Positions 34,249-46,796 of a DNA stretch of 64,000 bases are shown one piece after another. Position numbers and translations under genes: made by a program. This DNA comes from Lycium barbarum. Lineage: Eukaryota > Streptophyta > Magnoliopsida > Solanales > Solanaceae. The notes under the pieces are model-generated. The model worked only from the letters and a program-made list of their open reading frames with translations, was not told where the DNA came from and made no database searches. The stretch covers positions 65,628,884 through 65,692,883 of the forward strand of contig NC_083338.1 of the NCBI RefSeq assembly GCF_019175385.1, given 5' to 3'. Positions within the stretch are counted from its first letter, which is position 1; every line of letters begins with the position of its first letter.

Positions 34249-35953
34249 GATTTTCTGGTGTACCTGTTGGTGCCCGCCTCGGCGCCACCAACACCGCTGA
34301 AGCTATACCGCCGAAGCGGTCTGGGCATTTAGTAAGGGACTGCCGAAGCGGTGCTCTAGTGTGCCAAAGCGCTGCCGTTGAAGCTGTCTAAGTGGCTGCA
34401 GAAGCGGTGAACGGGCAGTGACTGGCGTGTTTAATGATATGAAAAGCCAAGTCCTTTAATTCATTTATTATTTCAAAAGTGGTTCATCTAAAAACAAATA
34501 TGAAACTTCATACACCTTAAAGTTTATATGAGGAAAAGAGATTTTTTTGAGGTCCTTATACTTCTTTCTCTTCCTCGCTAAAAGAGCAAAAAATCCTTTT
34601 TTGTTCTTTTGATTTTGGCTAAAAATCCCGTAGGTTGTACGCCAGCCATATGTATCTTGAACTGTGATGCCTATCTCTAAAAGGGGATTATGCACTCCAT
34701 GACTTTCTTTAGCCAATTTAGCTCTTAATACAAGATCATTCAAGTCAGGCATCTTGGGAATTTTTCTGGAGGATTCTTGGGGCAAACTCTTAGAGGTAAA
34801 CTCACCTATCATCTCTTCCTAATCTTGATTCATTATCTCACCTAGTAATCATTAATCCATGGTAGAATCGTCCTAAAGTTATGAGAGCTAAGTGGGTTTT
34901 GGGTTATCTTCCTCTAACGAACTTGTGAGTATAAAACCTTGTTTTGTTAATGAATCTAGCATGGGTTATCTTGGAATTGATGGGTAATGACTATAGTAAC
35001 TTCAATCTTCCATTTCTAAGGCTTAATTTTTGAATTAAAAGTTAGGGTTTATACCCAAATTTGGGGGCTTTCTATATAATTTGAATTTTGAGTAATTGTT
35101 AGCTAAATTAGTTGATTATTGATGGGAATTGAACATCTAGAACACTAATTCCATGATGAGAGCCTTAGATCATTATTTCTACTTGATTAGTTATGAACCC
35201 TAGTTTATAGGTTGGAATTTGGGGATTTATTAAGAATTAAGTTTATTAAATGCCTTCTTCTTGTTTCTAATTCCGCATTTGAATATGGTAGACTTTGATT
35301 ATCTTGGGGCTTAAGGGAAAGGAAAGGCTAAGGTGTAATTGTTGGTGATATTGTTGTTCAGCCTTTTAGGTAGGTTACGGTTTAGCCTTGTGGTGAGACT
35401 TCAAATAGCGAAGCGTATATTTTGATGATATTGTCGGAGATTTCATATAAATCTTCAGGTATGAAGTTGGGTTGGATGTTGCCTTAGGGTTTGGTATTGC
35501 TTATGACTTTTTTGATCAGGCTTGTGGCCTGTAGACTCCATAGGACCTTGTTTGGTACGTTGTGTATGAATTGGTGGATTGTGGTGAATTGGGAGTCAAT
35601 TGGAAGGATGAAATTACTTGATATTGATTTTGGTATTTAGGGTACGCCTCGTTATTGGTATAGCCATTTTGGGATAGTTGGCTCTTATTGTTATGAAAAT
35701 TGGAGATTCATTTTGATTACTGTGTGGATCAACTGTTGATTGATTGTGGGGCATGACACCCCGTTGTATTGATTTACTTGTTGTGTGATTTACTTTTTGC
35801 CTCGTCGCCAATTTTAGATATTGATATTGGTACTTAGTGTACGCCTCGTTATTGGTATAGCCATTTTGGGATAGTTGGCCCTTATTACTGTGTGGATCAC
35901 TTGTTGATGATATTGGTGCACTGTGTGTGGCACAACTTGAACTTGATATTATT
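34249..35953 (+). repeat. LTR E, first part
   Basis: Starts abruptly at the F boundary and continues past solo LTR D (39047-39085) and element C (58662-59707), ending CGGGTCATGACA. It carries a palindrome array at 34290-34420. No gag or pol. It has a different sequence from the Tekay LTRs but the same overall plan. Confidence 0.65.
34290..34420 (+). repeat. ACCGCT/AGCGGT palindrome array in LTR E
   Basis: Repeated ACCGCTGAAGC, CCGCCGAAGCGGT, CTGCCGAAGCGGTG and CTGCAGAAGCGGTG motifs, each pairing GCCG or ACCGC with its inverse. Analogous in position to the arrays of LTRs H1, G and H. Confidence 0.75.
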
Positions 35954-38900
35954 TGTTATAGCCCGTATTTTGTGCGTTCGGATAATTCGAGATAATTGCG
36001 AGATGTTAAGGGCAAGACCATTTTCCAAAATTATTTTAATGTACAAGTGTTTACGAATATTATTTATGAACATTATTAGTATGGAAATATTGAGAAAGGC
36101 CAGGGGTAAAAAGGAAAATTCACAAAAGCGTTCATGGAAATATTGTGGAAGGTTAAGGGAAAAATGGGAATTTCACAAGTATTCAAGAAAATTCTTGAAT
36201 GGACCAAAGTTTATATAACAAGACAAGTGGTCATGTTTGTTTATTTTAAGAAACTTCAAGAAAGAGGCATGTGCCCCTTACATGCTTGTGGGAATTATAT
36301 ATATATATATATACAAGTAAGTGGGAACAATCTAGACAATGTTCATCTTCTTCATGACTTAGAAAAATAGAAGAAGAAAAAAGACTATATTCGGCCATGG
36401 TTGGACGAATTGGAGCCCCTTTGGATTGATCAAAAATAATAATTTTCTTATAGCTTTTCTACCAATTGGAAGGCCCTCTACAACATGGAGTGATTGTTGG
36501 AATAAACAAAGCATTCGTTGTGCAAGTGTGGACTCTAGCCAAGAAAGAAGAGGTGTGGAGAAAGGTATGTGTTAAATCTTCTTTTCATGTGTTATAGATG
36601 ATTTGTGAAGTGTTGTAGTATGTAGAACTGGGTAAAGTTCATGAAAATATGGATATAGCATGGTGGTCGAATGGAAGTGGTATGCTGTAGATGTGATGAA
36701 TTGATTTTATTTAGTAATTTGATTGTTGCGTTGTGAATTCCATGATGTAAAATGCATGAAAACTATGAATTTAGTGTGTTGGTGTTTGGCCGTGTATATT
36801 CCATGTTTGGCCGTGTGTGTGTGTTGTGTTGTATGGAGATGATGGACTAATTTTATGTAGTATGTTGGTTGTTGTTGTAATGTATAGAAATAGATGAAAA
36901 TTCATGAAAATATGTATGTTGTTGTTGTGGCCGAATAAGGGGTTGTTTGGGTAAGTTATGGTGAATTGATTTTATTTGATATTCTAGTTGTTGTTGATGC
37001 GGATTCTACGATGAAAATGAAAGTTTGATGGCTTGAAATGAAGTTGTAATCGTTGTAGGATTGTTGAAGAAGTTAATGCGACACTAGCATGAATTCTTAT
37101 AATTGTATGAACGGTATTGTAACATGCGGATTTTGATATAGTTTATGAATCTAGAATAAGGAAAATGTGTTGTTGTTGTCCTTATTGAAGTTGGAAGATT
37201 TTGGATTATGTTGTAAGATGGTTGGGCCGTTTAAAGTATTGTGAGAGTTGCTTGAAGTATTCTTGAATATCGTTCGAATGGTTTTGGATTAATACTTGAA
37301 TATGTGAGCGATCATATTGGCTTGATTGCAAGCGGATAAATTGAATATAATTGTTGGTATTGCTGTTAATACTTTGGCCGAGTTGAATTCTCGGATTGTT
37401 GTTGATAAATTGGCCGAGCTAGATTCTCGGGGATGTTGTATTTACAAGGGAGATGCTGCCGAAATTTCGGTAGCCTATAAATGAATTCATTTGAAAGATT
37501 AAGACAAGTATACGCTGATGAATCTAATGATTATGTTAATTCTCTTGAATGTAGACTAGCAAGGTTGGACAAATAAGCGTAGCTAGTTGGTCGTGGGACA
37601 GGTATGTAAGGCTTACCCTTTCTTTCTTTGGCATGTCTTAGAGCCCAATAAGGTATGATATGCATCTTGGGGATTACTCTATTCTGTGATTCCGAGTTTG
37701 ATTATGATTCGTATTAACTCTTTTTGATATGTCTCTATGATTTCTGAAGTTCTATTTAATATGTTTCCGAGTTTGTCTATGATTCTGATTCATTTCTGAT
37801 ATAAGTATGTCTGATATGATCGAGTTTGTTATACGATTGAATAATGAGATGAGTATAAAGAGTTTTGTTTCTGAAAGAATTCTGTAAGTTTTAATGTTCC
37901 TAACCTTCCAAAAGATCTCGGATTTGCTTTGAAACGCTTATAGAATGTTCTGTACTTCAAACGTCCATAACTTTCCCATACGAAGTCGGATTGATCCGAA
38001 ACTTGTTTCTGAGCCGTCAGATGTCGGTAAGTGTACGTATCTATCGGGTCTTGATTTGTGTGCATATGGTTTCGCACTACTCTGTTCGTGCAAGTCTCAG
38101 TTTGGATTTCACTGAGCCCGGGCCGGGATATGTTCTCGTGCGTACTCCTCTGCATTGTTCACCGCGTCCCTCTCCCTTGCGGGTCGGGTTCTGTTATATG
38201 TATGTATATGATGATATGGGGCGGCGGCCAGGATGACATATGATGATTCTGTCACCGCGTCCCACAACAGAGGGCCGGGATTTGTTATCTGCATATCGGG
38301 TATATGATTTTGGCATATGATGACTCTGTTCACCGCGTCCCTTACTAGAGGGTCGGGATCTGTTATATGCATGCATACGATATATGATTCTGGCATACAT
38401 TATTTGTGTTTGGAAAGTAAGTATTTTGGCATTCTGTACCTTCTGTACTTCTTCTGACATACGACTTTGTCATATATGATCTGTGTCTGGGAGACAACCA
38501 TTCGGATATTTTGGATAATGTACTCACTCTTATACTGTTTGTTTCGGTGATGGTTCTGTTTTCTATAATTCATGTCTTACATACTCAGTACATATTCCGT
38601 ACTGACCCCCTTTCTTCGGGGGATGCGTTTCATGCCGCGCAGGTACGCCAGATGAGTTGAAGTTATTACAGAAGATGTCCCAGCGGAGCTGGCAGGCTCC
38701 ACTTGTTCCTGGGGTGCTGCCGAGTCAGAGTATATTTGCTAGGGTGTCTGATTAACGTTAGAGACTTTGCAGACAGAGTCGTGGGTATGGGGTGTCAGTG
38801 TGTAAGCGGCTCCATCAGCCGACGTGTTCTTCTGTGTTATATGATAAACTCCATATGTTTACAAATTTTATTTGGTTTGAGTACTACGAAAGAGAATATT

Positions 38901-39046
38901 TCTGAAAGCATTTATTTTATTTTATTTGTCATTTTTGTTTGATTAAAAGTCCTGGGATTACGTCTGTAATAAGAGTCAGCGGGTTCGCTCGGCTCCGAAT
39001 ATGGGGTCGGGTGCCCATCACACCCTAGCGGGACTAGGGTGTGACA
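35954..39046 (+). repeat. Solo LTR D with TTATT duplication
   Basis: Starts TGTTATAGCCCG and ends CTAGGGTGTGACA. TTATT flanks both ends (35949-35953, 39047-39051). Contains TATATAAC at 36212, CCGAAATTTCGG at 37459-37470, GTATGT module at 37610-37635, hairpin array at 38107-38360 and double hairpin at 38585-38622. Inserted in LTR E. Confidence 0.93.
38585..38622 (+). other. Conserved double hairpin (LTR D)
   Basis: TCAGTAC/GTACTGA followed directly by CCCCC/GGGGG around TTTCTTC. Confidence 0.8.
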
Positions 39047-39085
39047 TTATTCATTGTTTGTACTTGCATCATTCCATATTCATTT
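39047..39085 (+). repeat. Sliver of LTR E between D and C
   Basis: Thirty-nine bases including the TTATT copy and ending CATTT, which pairs with CATTA at 58662-58666 as the probable duplication of element C (one mismatch). Confidence 0.75.
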
Positions 39086-39507
39086 TGTCACGACGCAACT
39101 AGGGGCCGCGACGGGTACCCGATACTTGTACCGAGCACCCCCTATCTCGTATCGTACTCTTACTACTAAATGGGCCGTATAAATAAATATCGTCATGTCT
39201 TTAATTAACACTATAATTAATAGCATTATTATAAAGATGCGTTAATCAACTTTACTAACTTAATATACCACGACGGGGACAAACAAGGTCATGAACCATC
39301 TGACTGTACATATCTGTCTACGAGCCTCTAAACAAAATACATATAGTAACAAGATGGGCCGGGTGCTGCTGTGCCCGAACATATACACAAAAGTAGTACC
39401 AATAAACTGGAGCTCCGGAACAACTGGAGCACTACCAATATACCGCTGGAGAAGCTCCTAGGAATCAAACCCGTCTACCTGTGTACCTGCGCGGCATGAA
39501 AACGCAG

Positions 39508-39546
39508 CGTCCACAAAAGGGGACGTCAGTACAAGTAATGTACCGA
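39508..39546 (-). other. Double hairpin with a changed stem (element C 3' LTR)
   Basis: First stem TCGGTAC/GTACTGA on the minus strand (one G-U pair in RNA). Second stem CGTCC/GGACG instead of CCCCC/GGGGG: both arms differ from the E1 form yet still pair. The whole unit is missing from the other LTR of C. Confidence 0.78.
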
Positions 39547-39734
39547 GTATGTAAGGCATGAATTATAATATGATATTATGAACAGAACATGAACAATAAC
39601 ATAATGAGACAATACGAGAGATACAAATAAAGACATGACTATAACTGCCTGCCTCTTAAGGCGGAATCATGCATGCTCACTTTTACTTTTATATACATAC
39701 ATAACCTGTCTGAATCACATAACATCATTAGCCC

Positions 39735-39915
39735 GCGTCCAGGGTAATCATCTCATGCCGCCCACTAGTGGTGTCTGCCCATGCCAAAAAGATCATGGTG
39801 TATCCATATAGCTGCCCGTCTTAGCGGTGACTGCCCGGCCATATAGGCGCGGTGTAATCATCCAATAGTTGCCCGCCTTAGCGGTGACTGCCCGGCCGTA
39901 TACGCACGGTGTAAT
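39735..39915 (-). repeat. Tandem hairpin array in element C LTR
   Basis: Units with CCCGCCTTAGCGGTGACTGC then CCGGCC and a TATA-rich spacer. CCGC and GCGG pair around CTTA. A corresponding array lies at 56480-56660 in the other LTR. Confidence 0.82.
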
Positions 39916-41915
39916 TATCACAACTTAAGCATGCATAAGAGCCCAATAAAAAGCTATAACTTCATCGGAGTGACGTAAGGTCGGTAACCTCCGATTACAT
40001 TATGGAATAATCATGATGACTTTGTCTCACCTTGAAGGGACTAGTATTATAAGACGAGACTATCAATGAAGAATAGCATTAAGAGAAAACATAGAATAAG
40101 ATCATAAGCCTTATAAAACATCAATTCATACACTTTGGAGTCTTTAGAAAATAGAGTCATAACAAAGAAATGGAATTGAAATCAAGAACTAGCTCATTAT
40201 TCTTGTATTCATATTGAATCCTTAACTTAAGACTTTTAGACATAAAACCATTCTTGTCGTAATCATCCTAGACATATTCTTTTCTTTGACATCATTGTTA
40301 TCATTACAAAAACATATTCATCGTTGTAGTCATAAAAGTTTGCAAAATCATGAACCTTTGTTTTAACAAAAGTATAAACATTTTGGAAAACGTTTACGGG
40401 TTGTTAGGAAGAGAATCATGCCATAGAATCATAATCTACTAACTTTTGAAAACAAGGAAAATATGGAAATACTTACGAAATCATAACCTAGGGATCATGC
40501 CTTTGAAAGAAAGGGACGAGCCTTACATACCTTGTTCGCCTCCTTAGTCAACTCAACCTAACTCTTGGCCCTCCCAAAATCTATAACAATGTTAATGAAT
40601 ACAAACATTAGCTATGAATATCCAAGAACCTCATCCCAAACTAACACTTTGTCTACCGAAATTTCGGCAGCACTTCCCCTGTAAATACACCATCCCCGAA
40701 ATCTAACTTGGCCAATTTTTAATCAACAACAATCCGGGAATTCAACCCGGCCAAACTATCCACAACAATATCAACAATCATACTAACAATTTCAATAATC
40801 AACCCAAGATACATTCTAACATTGGCAGTCTTCGTCATACAATTCAACGACACTTCATTCATATTTAATTCAATTCGCATAACATTTAAAATGACTCCAT
40901 CGATACACTACTTCACCCGACACCTTACAAATGGAACAAGAACAATAACAACACATTTCCTTTTCCTTCCAAATTCATGAAATACACACTAACAAAATCA
41001 TACTAACAACATTATATTCCACACATGCAAGAACATTATATTCAATTTACATAAACTTCTAAAACAAGTGTCCAACTACTACAACTTCACTAAGATCATT
41101 AAGCTTTTAATAGCAACATAGAATTCACACAACAACAACCAAATCACTAAATAAAATTGACTCATTTTCTTCTATATCACACCACAACCACACGGCCACA
41201 CTACCCTATATACACGGCCAACCTCTACATCCATCTTCTTCATGAATTTCACTCATTTTTATACACTACAACATGCACAAGCATCCATAACATAAAAAAA
41301 AGGATTAAACCTTACCTCTTTCCTTGATTCTTCACTTGGCTAGAACTTTCAACTTGCAAGAATATGTGTTGTTCTTGCTCTAATGAACACTCCAACTTGC
41401 TAAGGACCCTTCAATTAGTTGTTTAGCTAGAAGAGATAAATTGTTTGATAAAAAATTTCCAAGGTTCTTGTTGGTGTTGCTATGGCCGAATGGCCTTGGA
41501 GGTTTTTCTCCTTCTCCTCTTTTTTTTTGTTTCTTGAAATTTCTAGAGAATATTATGAATAAGATGACTTAGTCATCTTTTTATTCTTATTGACCAAGTC
41601 CACTTCTGGGCTTAAGCCCACCCCTTGGACGGCCAACATGGCCCAACAACACAAGCCCATTTTGTTTTGTGTTTTATTTTGCACTTCATGAAAAATTAAA
41701 TTTTTTTCAAATTCCAAATTTACCCTTCGCCTTCCTCTATATTTGTACGAGTCATATTGCGAATTTCCCTTTTTACCCCTCGCCTTTCTTAATATTTCCA
41801 CTTCAAGATTTTCATAAGCAACTTGTATGCCAAACAAAATAAAAATATGGCCTTGCTTGTTATCTTCCCGCGATTATCTTGAATTATCCGAACGCGCAAA
41901 ATGCGGGATATAACA

Positions 41916-41930
41916 TCCCCCCCCCCCTTT
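41916..41930 (-). other. Polypurine tract of element C
   Basis: Minus-strand AAAG then a long G run and GA next to the LTR start. It is preceded by the TTCGAGGACGAATGTTCT block. The homopolymer length may be unreliable. Confidence 0.85.
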
Positions 41931-42069
41931 AGAACATTCGTCCTCGAATGTTGAATTGGCCTCATGGCGTATTATGACACTTTGGGGAGGTCTAATTTAT
42001 AATTGTCACATACGATCACTTTAGCATATTTGTTTTAGAAGCTCAGGTTGCCTGTAGGCCATGGGCCAA

Positions 42070-42150
42070 TTAACTTAGTTTCGTCAATTCCGAACCAACC
42101 GATTGTAACTTGTACTTCATACTATACAAAGCCTCATATGGTGCTGCCTC
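42070..42150 (-). pseudogene. Integrase trace in element C
   Basis: On the minus strand the DNA matches the E1 segment encoding YEALYGRKCRSPIGWFD (GCACCATATGAGGCTTTGTA then a decayed continuation GGTTGGTTCGGAATTGA). Only about 80 bases are alignable by eye. This shows that C descends from a pol-bearing ancestor. Confidence 0.65.
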
Positions 42151-43190
42151 AGTTGTCCCCTCTTTATATTTGTTGACCTCACTAGGTATCTTCTGTATGT
42201 TCTCCCTATATTTACCTCATATTACACCCGCTGCCAATATATTTCTACGATCTTTCGTAACCCTCACGATATGCCAACATACTCCGAACTCTGGCCCTAA
42301 GTTAATAAGTCCCTCTTTATGAAGCTTAAATCATCGTAGTTCATTTTTTTTCTAGCACGTTCTCCCCCCCCCCCCCCCTTTATTAAGAGGGTCTATACAC
42401 GCCTATGCCCTTTAAGTAATCATCGCCTTCCACGATCTTTTTACAATTGTAGTTCCTTCCTTGCGGAGTCTGTCACGTCTATCTCCTTGCTAACTATGTC
42501 CCCGGGTACTACTGTGTTAGGAATTTCTGGCCTTAACTAGTGGTAGATCCAATATCAGTCTTACCCTGTTACATCTGTACTTATGTCTTTCACTCCGTCT
42601 CTTGAATTTCGTTCGGTTAGTACCTTCTATATATCGCGACACTGTTTGCTAGGATTCTACAGTCACAAATGAGATGTCATATGCATATATATATATTTAC
42701 CACTATTTTACTTACAAACACTTCCAAACGCTAATCAAACTTTCTTTAATCCTAAAGCCCTGTCATGCTTTCTCCCTTTCCGCTAGTCTAGTCCGTCTCA
42801 GCATACGCGACCTCTATAGGGTTTCTAACCGCACCACATACTCTAATTTCCCTTAGGTTAGCCTAATTTTATATTCATCTCCGATATCTATATTTATGAG
42901 ATTTTTAGTACACTTCCCAGGGGGTCACCCATCCTAAAATTGCTCTCACCCTAGTACGCTTAACCTTGAAACTTTAATGCATTTCAGTGTCTTAATGCTA
43001 GTATTTTTTCCTCCACTCACCCGCACTACCTTTATCACGTAATCTGGGGTAAGTTGGGGTCTTGACAATTTCCGAAATGCTCTCGTAACGCATCTTTCCC
43101 TTTTAATTACTATTTTAGCCTCCGCAATCCCTAATATTTACTTTTTACATATGTGTACGGCTACGTTTCGTCCTGAATCTTCAATTTCCC
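42151..43190 (-). other. Purine-rich spacer of element C
   Basis: Noncoding, pyrimidine-rich on + and so purine-rich on the element's coding strand, as in A and N. It includes a poly-C run (about 42365-42380) and the 5S-derived stretch at 42911-43000. Confidence 0.6.
42911..43000 (-). ncRNA. 5S rRNA-derived sequence inside element C (not a functional gene)
   Basis: The minus strand reads TAGCATTAAGACACTG, a short variable stretch, GGTTAAGCGTACTAGGGTGA, GAGCAATTTT, then AGGATGGGTGACC and CCTGGGAAGT. This follows plant 5S rRNA from about position 25 to 100 in order, including the internal promoter region. The molecule's 5' and 3' ends are absent and several substitutions are visible, so it is a captured or decayed piece. 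Cassandra TRIM elements are known to carry 5S sequence in LTRs; here it is in an interior spacer. Confidence 0.82.
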
Positions 43191-43606
43191 AATACATTCA
43201 GCTATACAGGGGGTGGTATATGATAGAGTAGAATCTAGATCAATTAACACATACATATAATAGGAAAATGCCGATAATATACCTGTAGCCGCATCTGGGG
43301 AAGGTTCAGGTTCCTGCCGTCCTGTCAATGCATATATACGGTGCGGAGGACCGGCTAAGCTGGGTGCCCCTCCTCCTCTGCCTCGGCCACGGCTTGCTGG
43401 AGCCTGGGAAGTCTGTCCAGGAGGGTGCACAGATGAAAAAGAACCCGCCATCGACCCTGCGGGCTGGCCCCTGCCACTACCAACCATTGACGGACATTCA
43501 CGCATCATGTGCCCAATTTGTCCGCAAGCATAACATGCATCTGAGCCTTGACGACACGGACCCGAATGTAATTTTCTACACTGGCGACATCGTGGCACTG
43601 GTGCTC
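43161..43606 (-). pseudogene. Element C gag C-terminus and protease start
   Basis: Continues the gag of 55677-54617 across the N insertion. Begins VPRCRQCRKLHSG, then the zinc knuckle CYACGQIGHMMREC, a Gly/Arg-rich linker, RIYALTGRQEPE, and the protease active-site region LIDLDSTLSY. The E1 form is DPGST, so the conserved Gly is Asp here and the protease would be inactive. The frame runs out soon after, where the spacer begins. Confidence 0.85.
43602..43606. repeat. Target site duplication of N, left copy (TGCTC)
   Basis: Partner is TGGTC at 54612-54616, with one mismatch. Insertion is independently proven because the element C gag frame continues on the other side of N. Confidence 0.75.
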
Positions 43607-43926
43607 TGTTATATCCCATATTTTCATACATTGGGTCGTTTTAAACTAAACGCGACAAGTTAAAGACAAGACTATTTTAAGATACGAAGTAGAGACTTTA
43701 ACTTCCGGTTCGTTTCAAGTCACAAGTTACCTACAAATTTCGTTTGGTATGGAAGCATTAATGGAAAATTGGGATTAAATTAACCATGATTAGATTATTA
43801 ACCGGGACTGGAAAACTAAATCAGTCCATTAAAAATAGCCATAGTTGGCCGTGTAGTTTAGTGGGATGGTCAAAGAATATTTGACCCAAATATTGAGTGG
43901 GACACTTGTCCAACCCTTGCAACTCA

Positions 43927-43935
43927 TATATAAGG
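43927..43935 (+). promoter_or_regulatory. TATA box of element N LTR
   Basis: TATATAAGG about 320 bases into the LTR; repeated at 51675-51683 in the 3' LTR. Confidence 0.55.
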
Positions 43936-45701
43936 CAAAATGCTGATTCACTATCAACTAACTACATGATTTTCATCTTTACAAGTCAAGAACACATAGT
44001 GATAGAGAGGGAAGCTCTAGGCTACAAGATGGCCGAGAGTGAGGTGTTCCAAATTGCTCCAAAAAAATCAGTTTCTTAGGCAATTTAACTCCCCTAAAGG
44101 TGTATTAACGTGTAGCATTCATTGGAATAGCAAGAACAAGTGTTAAAATTCATGAAGTGAAAGTGAAGGGCTAGCCGATTGAAGTGTTTAGTTACAAGGT
44201 AAGAATGATCATTTTTCTTGTGTTGTATGATGATTTGAATGTATAATTCGTGCATGTTGTTGTTGTTTTGTTGTTGTGGTTGAAGTTGAGGTGAGCCGTG
44301 AGCTTCGGTGAAGCCATGTTGGTCTCATTTTGCATGTATTGTTGATGGGTTGAACGTGTGTCAACATATGTAAACGAACAAAGATTGTAGAAGTATGTTT
44401 ATGATGTTGCATGTTCGTATTGGACTGTTTTTCTTGAAGTTGAAGTGGGCCGTGTGTTGTAGACTTAAATGGAATCATGCTTAATCTTCTTGTACATGTA
44501 TTGGGAATGAATTGAATGTGTTGTACTGTTGATGAATGGATGAAAATCATGAAGTTGTTGTAGTTGTGTTGAAGTCGTGTAGGGGGCTGTTTTAGAGGAA
44601 TTTATGGACTGTTTTGTGTCATGTGTTGATTGTTGTTGTTACGGACATTGTGGTGTATTGTATGCATTATGAATATGTGAATTGAGGTGTTAAAGAAATG
44701 AATCATGTTGAAGGGGGAAAACAGTCCAAACCGTGGACTGTTTTAATGTTAGGAGTGAATTAGTGTATGTTGAATGTAGGTTATTGTTATGAACGTATAG
44801 TGAAAGTGATGTTTAATGATTCAAGTTGAAATTGATATGGTTTGTGGGCTGTTGTAAGAATAAATGTGATGCTAAAACAGTTCCAATAATCATATAAGTA
44901 ATGTTGTAAACGTGTTGTTGTCGTTGTAGTTGAAGTTGGAAAAATTGTGAAGTGAAAATGGTAATGTTGGGCGTGCTGTTTGGCCGTGGATAAGGGCCTG
45001 TTTTAAATGATGTACAGACTGTCCAAAGTTCCCTTAAGTCATGTTTAAACAAGTTCGGATTGATACATGAAAGAATGACTAACAATATTACCTTGTAGTA
45101 CTAGTTAGTTTGAATGCGAACGAAACGTCGTCTAAATGTTGGAAAGGGGTTGTTAACGTTAAAATACATATTGAATTCCCTCGTAGACTAATCGTAGCTC
45201 TTGATATTTTGATATAGGATAAGTACTATTGGGCAGCAAGTACAAGTTATAATACGACTAAACGCTAAAGGTATGTAAAGCCTATTCCTTCTTTCTTTTG
45301 GCATGTCCTAGACGTAAGTAAGAAATGATATGAACCTTGGGGTAAATTCTACTCTCTAGTTCCAAGCATGACTTATGATTGTATTCATTCCGTAATGTTA
45401 TGGTCACAAGCCTACTATATGATTGACTAATGAATGATGTATAGAAGTTCCTACTCTTAAAGAATTGCATAATTAGAGGCATACTTGACTATCAAAAGTT
45501 ACACCATGTCAAATTGATACATGTATATGAAATCTGAAACGTTCCTTGCTATAAATTGTAATGAGATTTAAAAAGAACTGAATATGATTATTATCCTGAC
45601 ACTTTAGAGCTGGTCAGTTACTTATCTATTGAGTCTTAAAAGATGATTTGCATGTATGTGGTTGCTTATTATTCTGCTCGTGCTTACCGCTATATCCTTT
45701 A

Positions 45702-45975
45702 CTGAGTCCTGGGCCAGGACACGTTTTCGTGTTCATATTTACTATATTACTCACCGAGCCCCTCACTAGAGGGCCGGGACACGTTATATATATATATGAT
45801 GATATGATGATATGATGATGATATGATGATATGATGACATGATGATATGGAGATGGCGGCCAGGAGGGAATCTATTCCTTATTACCGAGTCCCTCACTAG
45901 AGGGCCGGGACACGTATATGTTTATGTTATGATGCTATGATTATAATTACCGAGTCCCTCACTAAAGGGCCGGGA
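45702..45975 (+). repeat. Tandem hairpin array in N 5' LTR
   Basis: Four units of CACCGAGCCCCTCACTAGAG type followed by GGCCGGGACACG, the middle ones separated by a GATATGATGAT simple repeat. The matching array in the 3' LTR is 53450-53745 and has a longer simple repeat. Confidence 0.88.
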
Positions 45976-46784
45976 CACGTTATATATGTTACATACAGAA
46001 TAATTATTTAGCCTTGGTTACAAGACTCTATATTGATATTGATATGAGAACGATATCAGATGAAATATGTTCAAAGGCAAGTTTTATGAAATTCTGCTTG
46101 TTGCATTGGGTCCTACACACCTTGTCTCAGTATGAGTCTATTACTATATTTCATGCTTTACATGCTCAGTACATATTCCGTCCTGACCCCCTTTTCTTCG
46201 GGGGGCTGCGTTCATGCCCGCAGGTACAGACGCTCGTTTCGGAGATCCGCCAGCCTAGGATATCTATTCAGTTACTTTGGAGTGCTCCTTTGTTCCGGAG
46301 CCTAGCTTGTGGTATAAATCCCTTTTGTTGTATATATATGTGTTTAGTCGGGGTACGGCGGGGCCCTGTCCCGTCATATGATTTTGTCATGACTCTTTGA
46401 GGTCTGTGGACACATGTGTGGGTCTGTATATAGTTGTTGTTGCGTTGTATGAATAGGACTTATGTTTGGGGCGTACCCATTCGTAATGGCAGCCTTGTCG
46501 GCTTGCATATATATATATATATATATATATGTTTGGGATGTTGCGTGTAGTGGCAGCCTTGTCGGCGTGCGTAGATATATATATGTTGTTGTTGAAGATC
46601 GTAACTCCTCAGGAGACAGGTGCCTACGACATACAGAATTGTGACAGCTTTAGAATAACGTCCTGTTTTTTTTTATATAAATAAGTTCATAATATGCTGG
46701 TTATAAAAGATTATAGTTAACAGGTGATATGAGTGTCCAATTTGGACACTAGTCACGGCCTACGGGGTTTGGTCGTTACAAAAG

Positions 46785-46796
46785 TGGTATCAGAGC
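46785..46796 (+). other. Primer binding site of element N
   Basis: TGGTATCAGAGC four bases after the 5' LTR end, initiator tRNA-Met type. Confidence 0.93.

Larger units (their letters stand above)
39086..41915 (-). repeat. Element C 3' LTR
   Basis: Minus-strand start TGTTATATCCCGCATTTTGC at 41915, end CCCTAGTTGCGTCGTGACA at 39086. CCGAAATTTCGG at 40656-40667, module at 40496-40533, double hairpin at 39508-39546, repeat array at 39735-39915. Confidence 0.92.
43607..46780 (+). repeat. Element N 5' LTR
   Basis: TGTTATATCCCATATT start, GGTTTGGTCGTTACA end. TATATAAGG at 43927-43935, GTATGT module at 45269-45306, CCCTCACTAGAGGG array with a GATGATAT simple repeat at 45702-45975, double hairpin at 46166-46205. 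Confidence 0.93.

Noticed and set aside
34468..34812. 114-codon minus-strand open frame in LTR E
   Set aside because: It lies wholly inside an LTR, antisense to it, with no domain I recognise and no partner in other LTRs; probably chance.
37605..37640. GTATGT plus following pyrimidine run as a complete mini-intron
   Set aside because: The donor-like and acceptor-like parts are only about 30 bases apart, too short for a plant intron. Only the donor-like match was kept as an observation.
41916..41930. Long poly-C runs as special structures (also 25661-25677 and 42365-42380)
   Set aside because: The first is simply a polypurine tract on the opposite strand. Homopolymer lengths are prone to assembly error, so no further meaning was assigned.
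42911..43000. Functional 5S rRNA gene
   Set aside because: Both molecule ends are missing and core positions are changed; it is kept as a derived sequence only.
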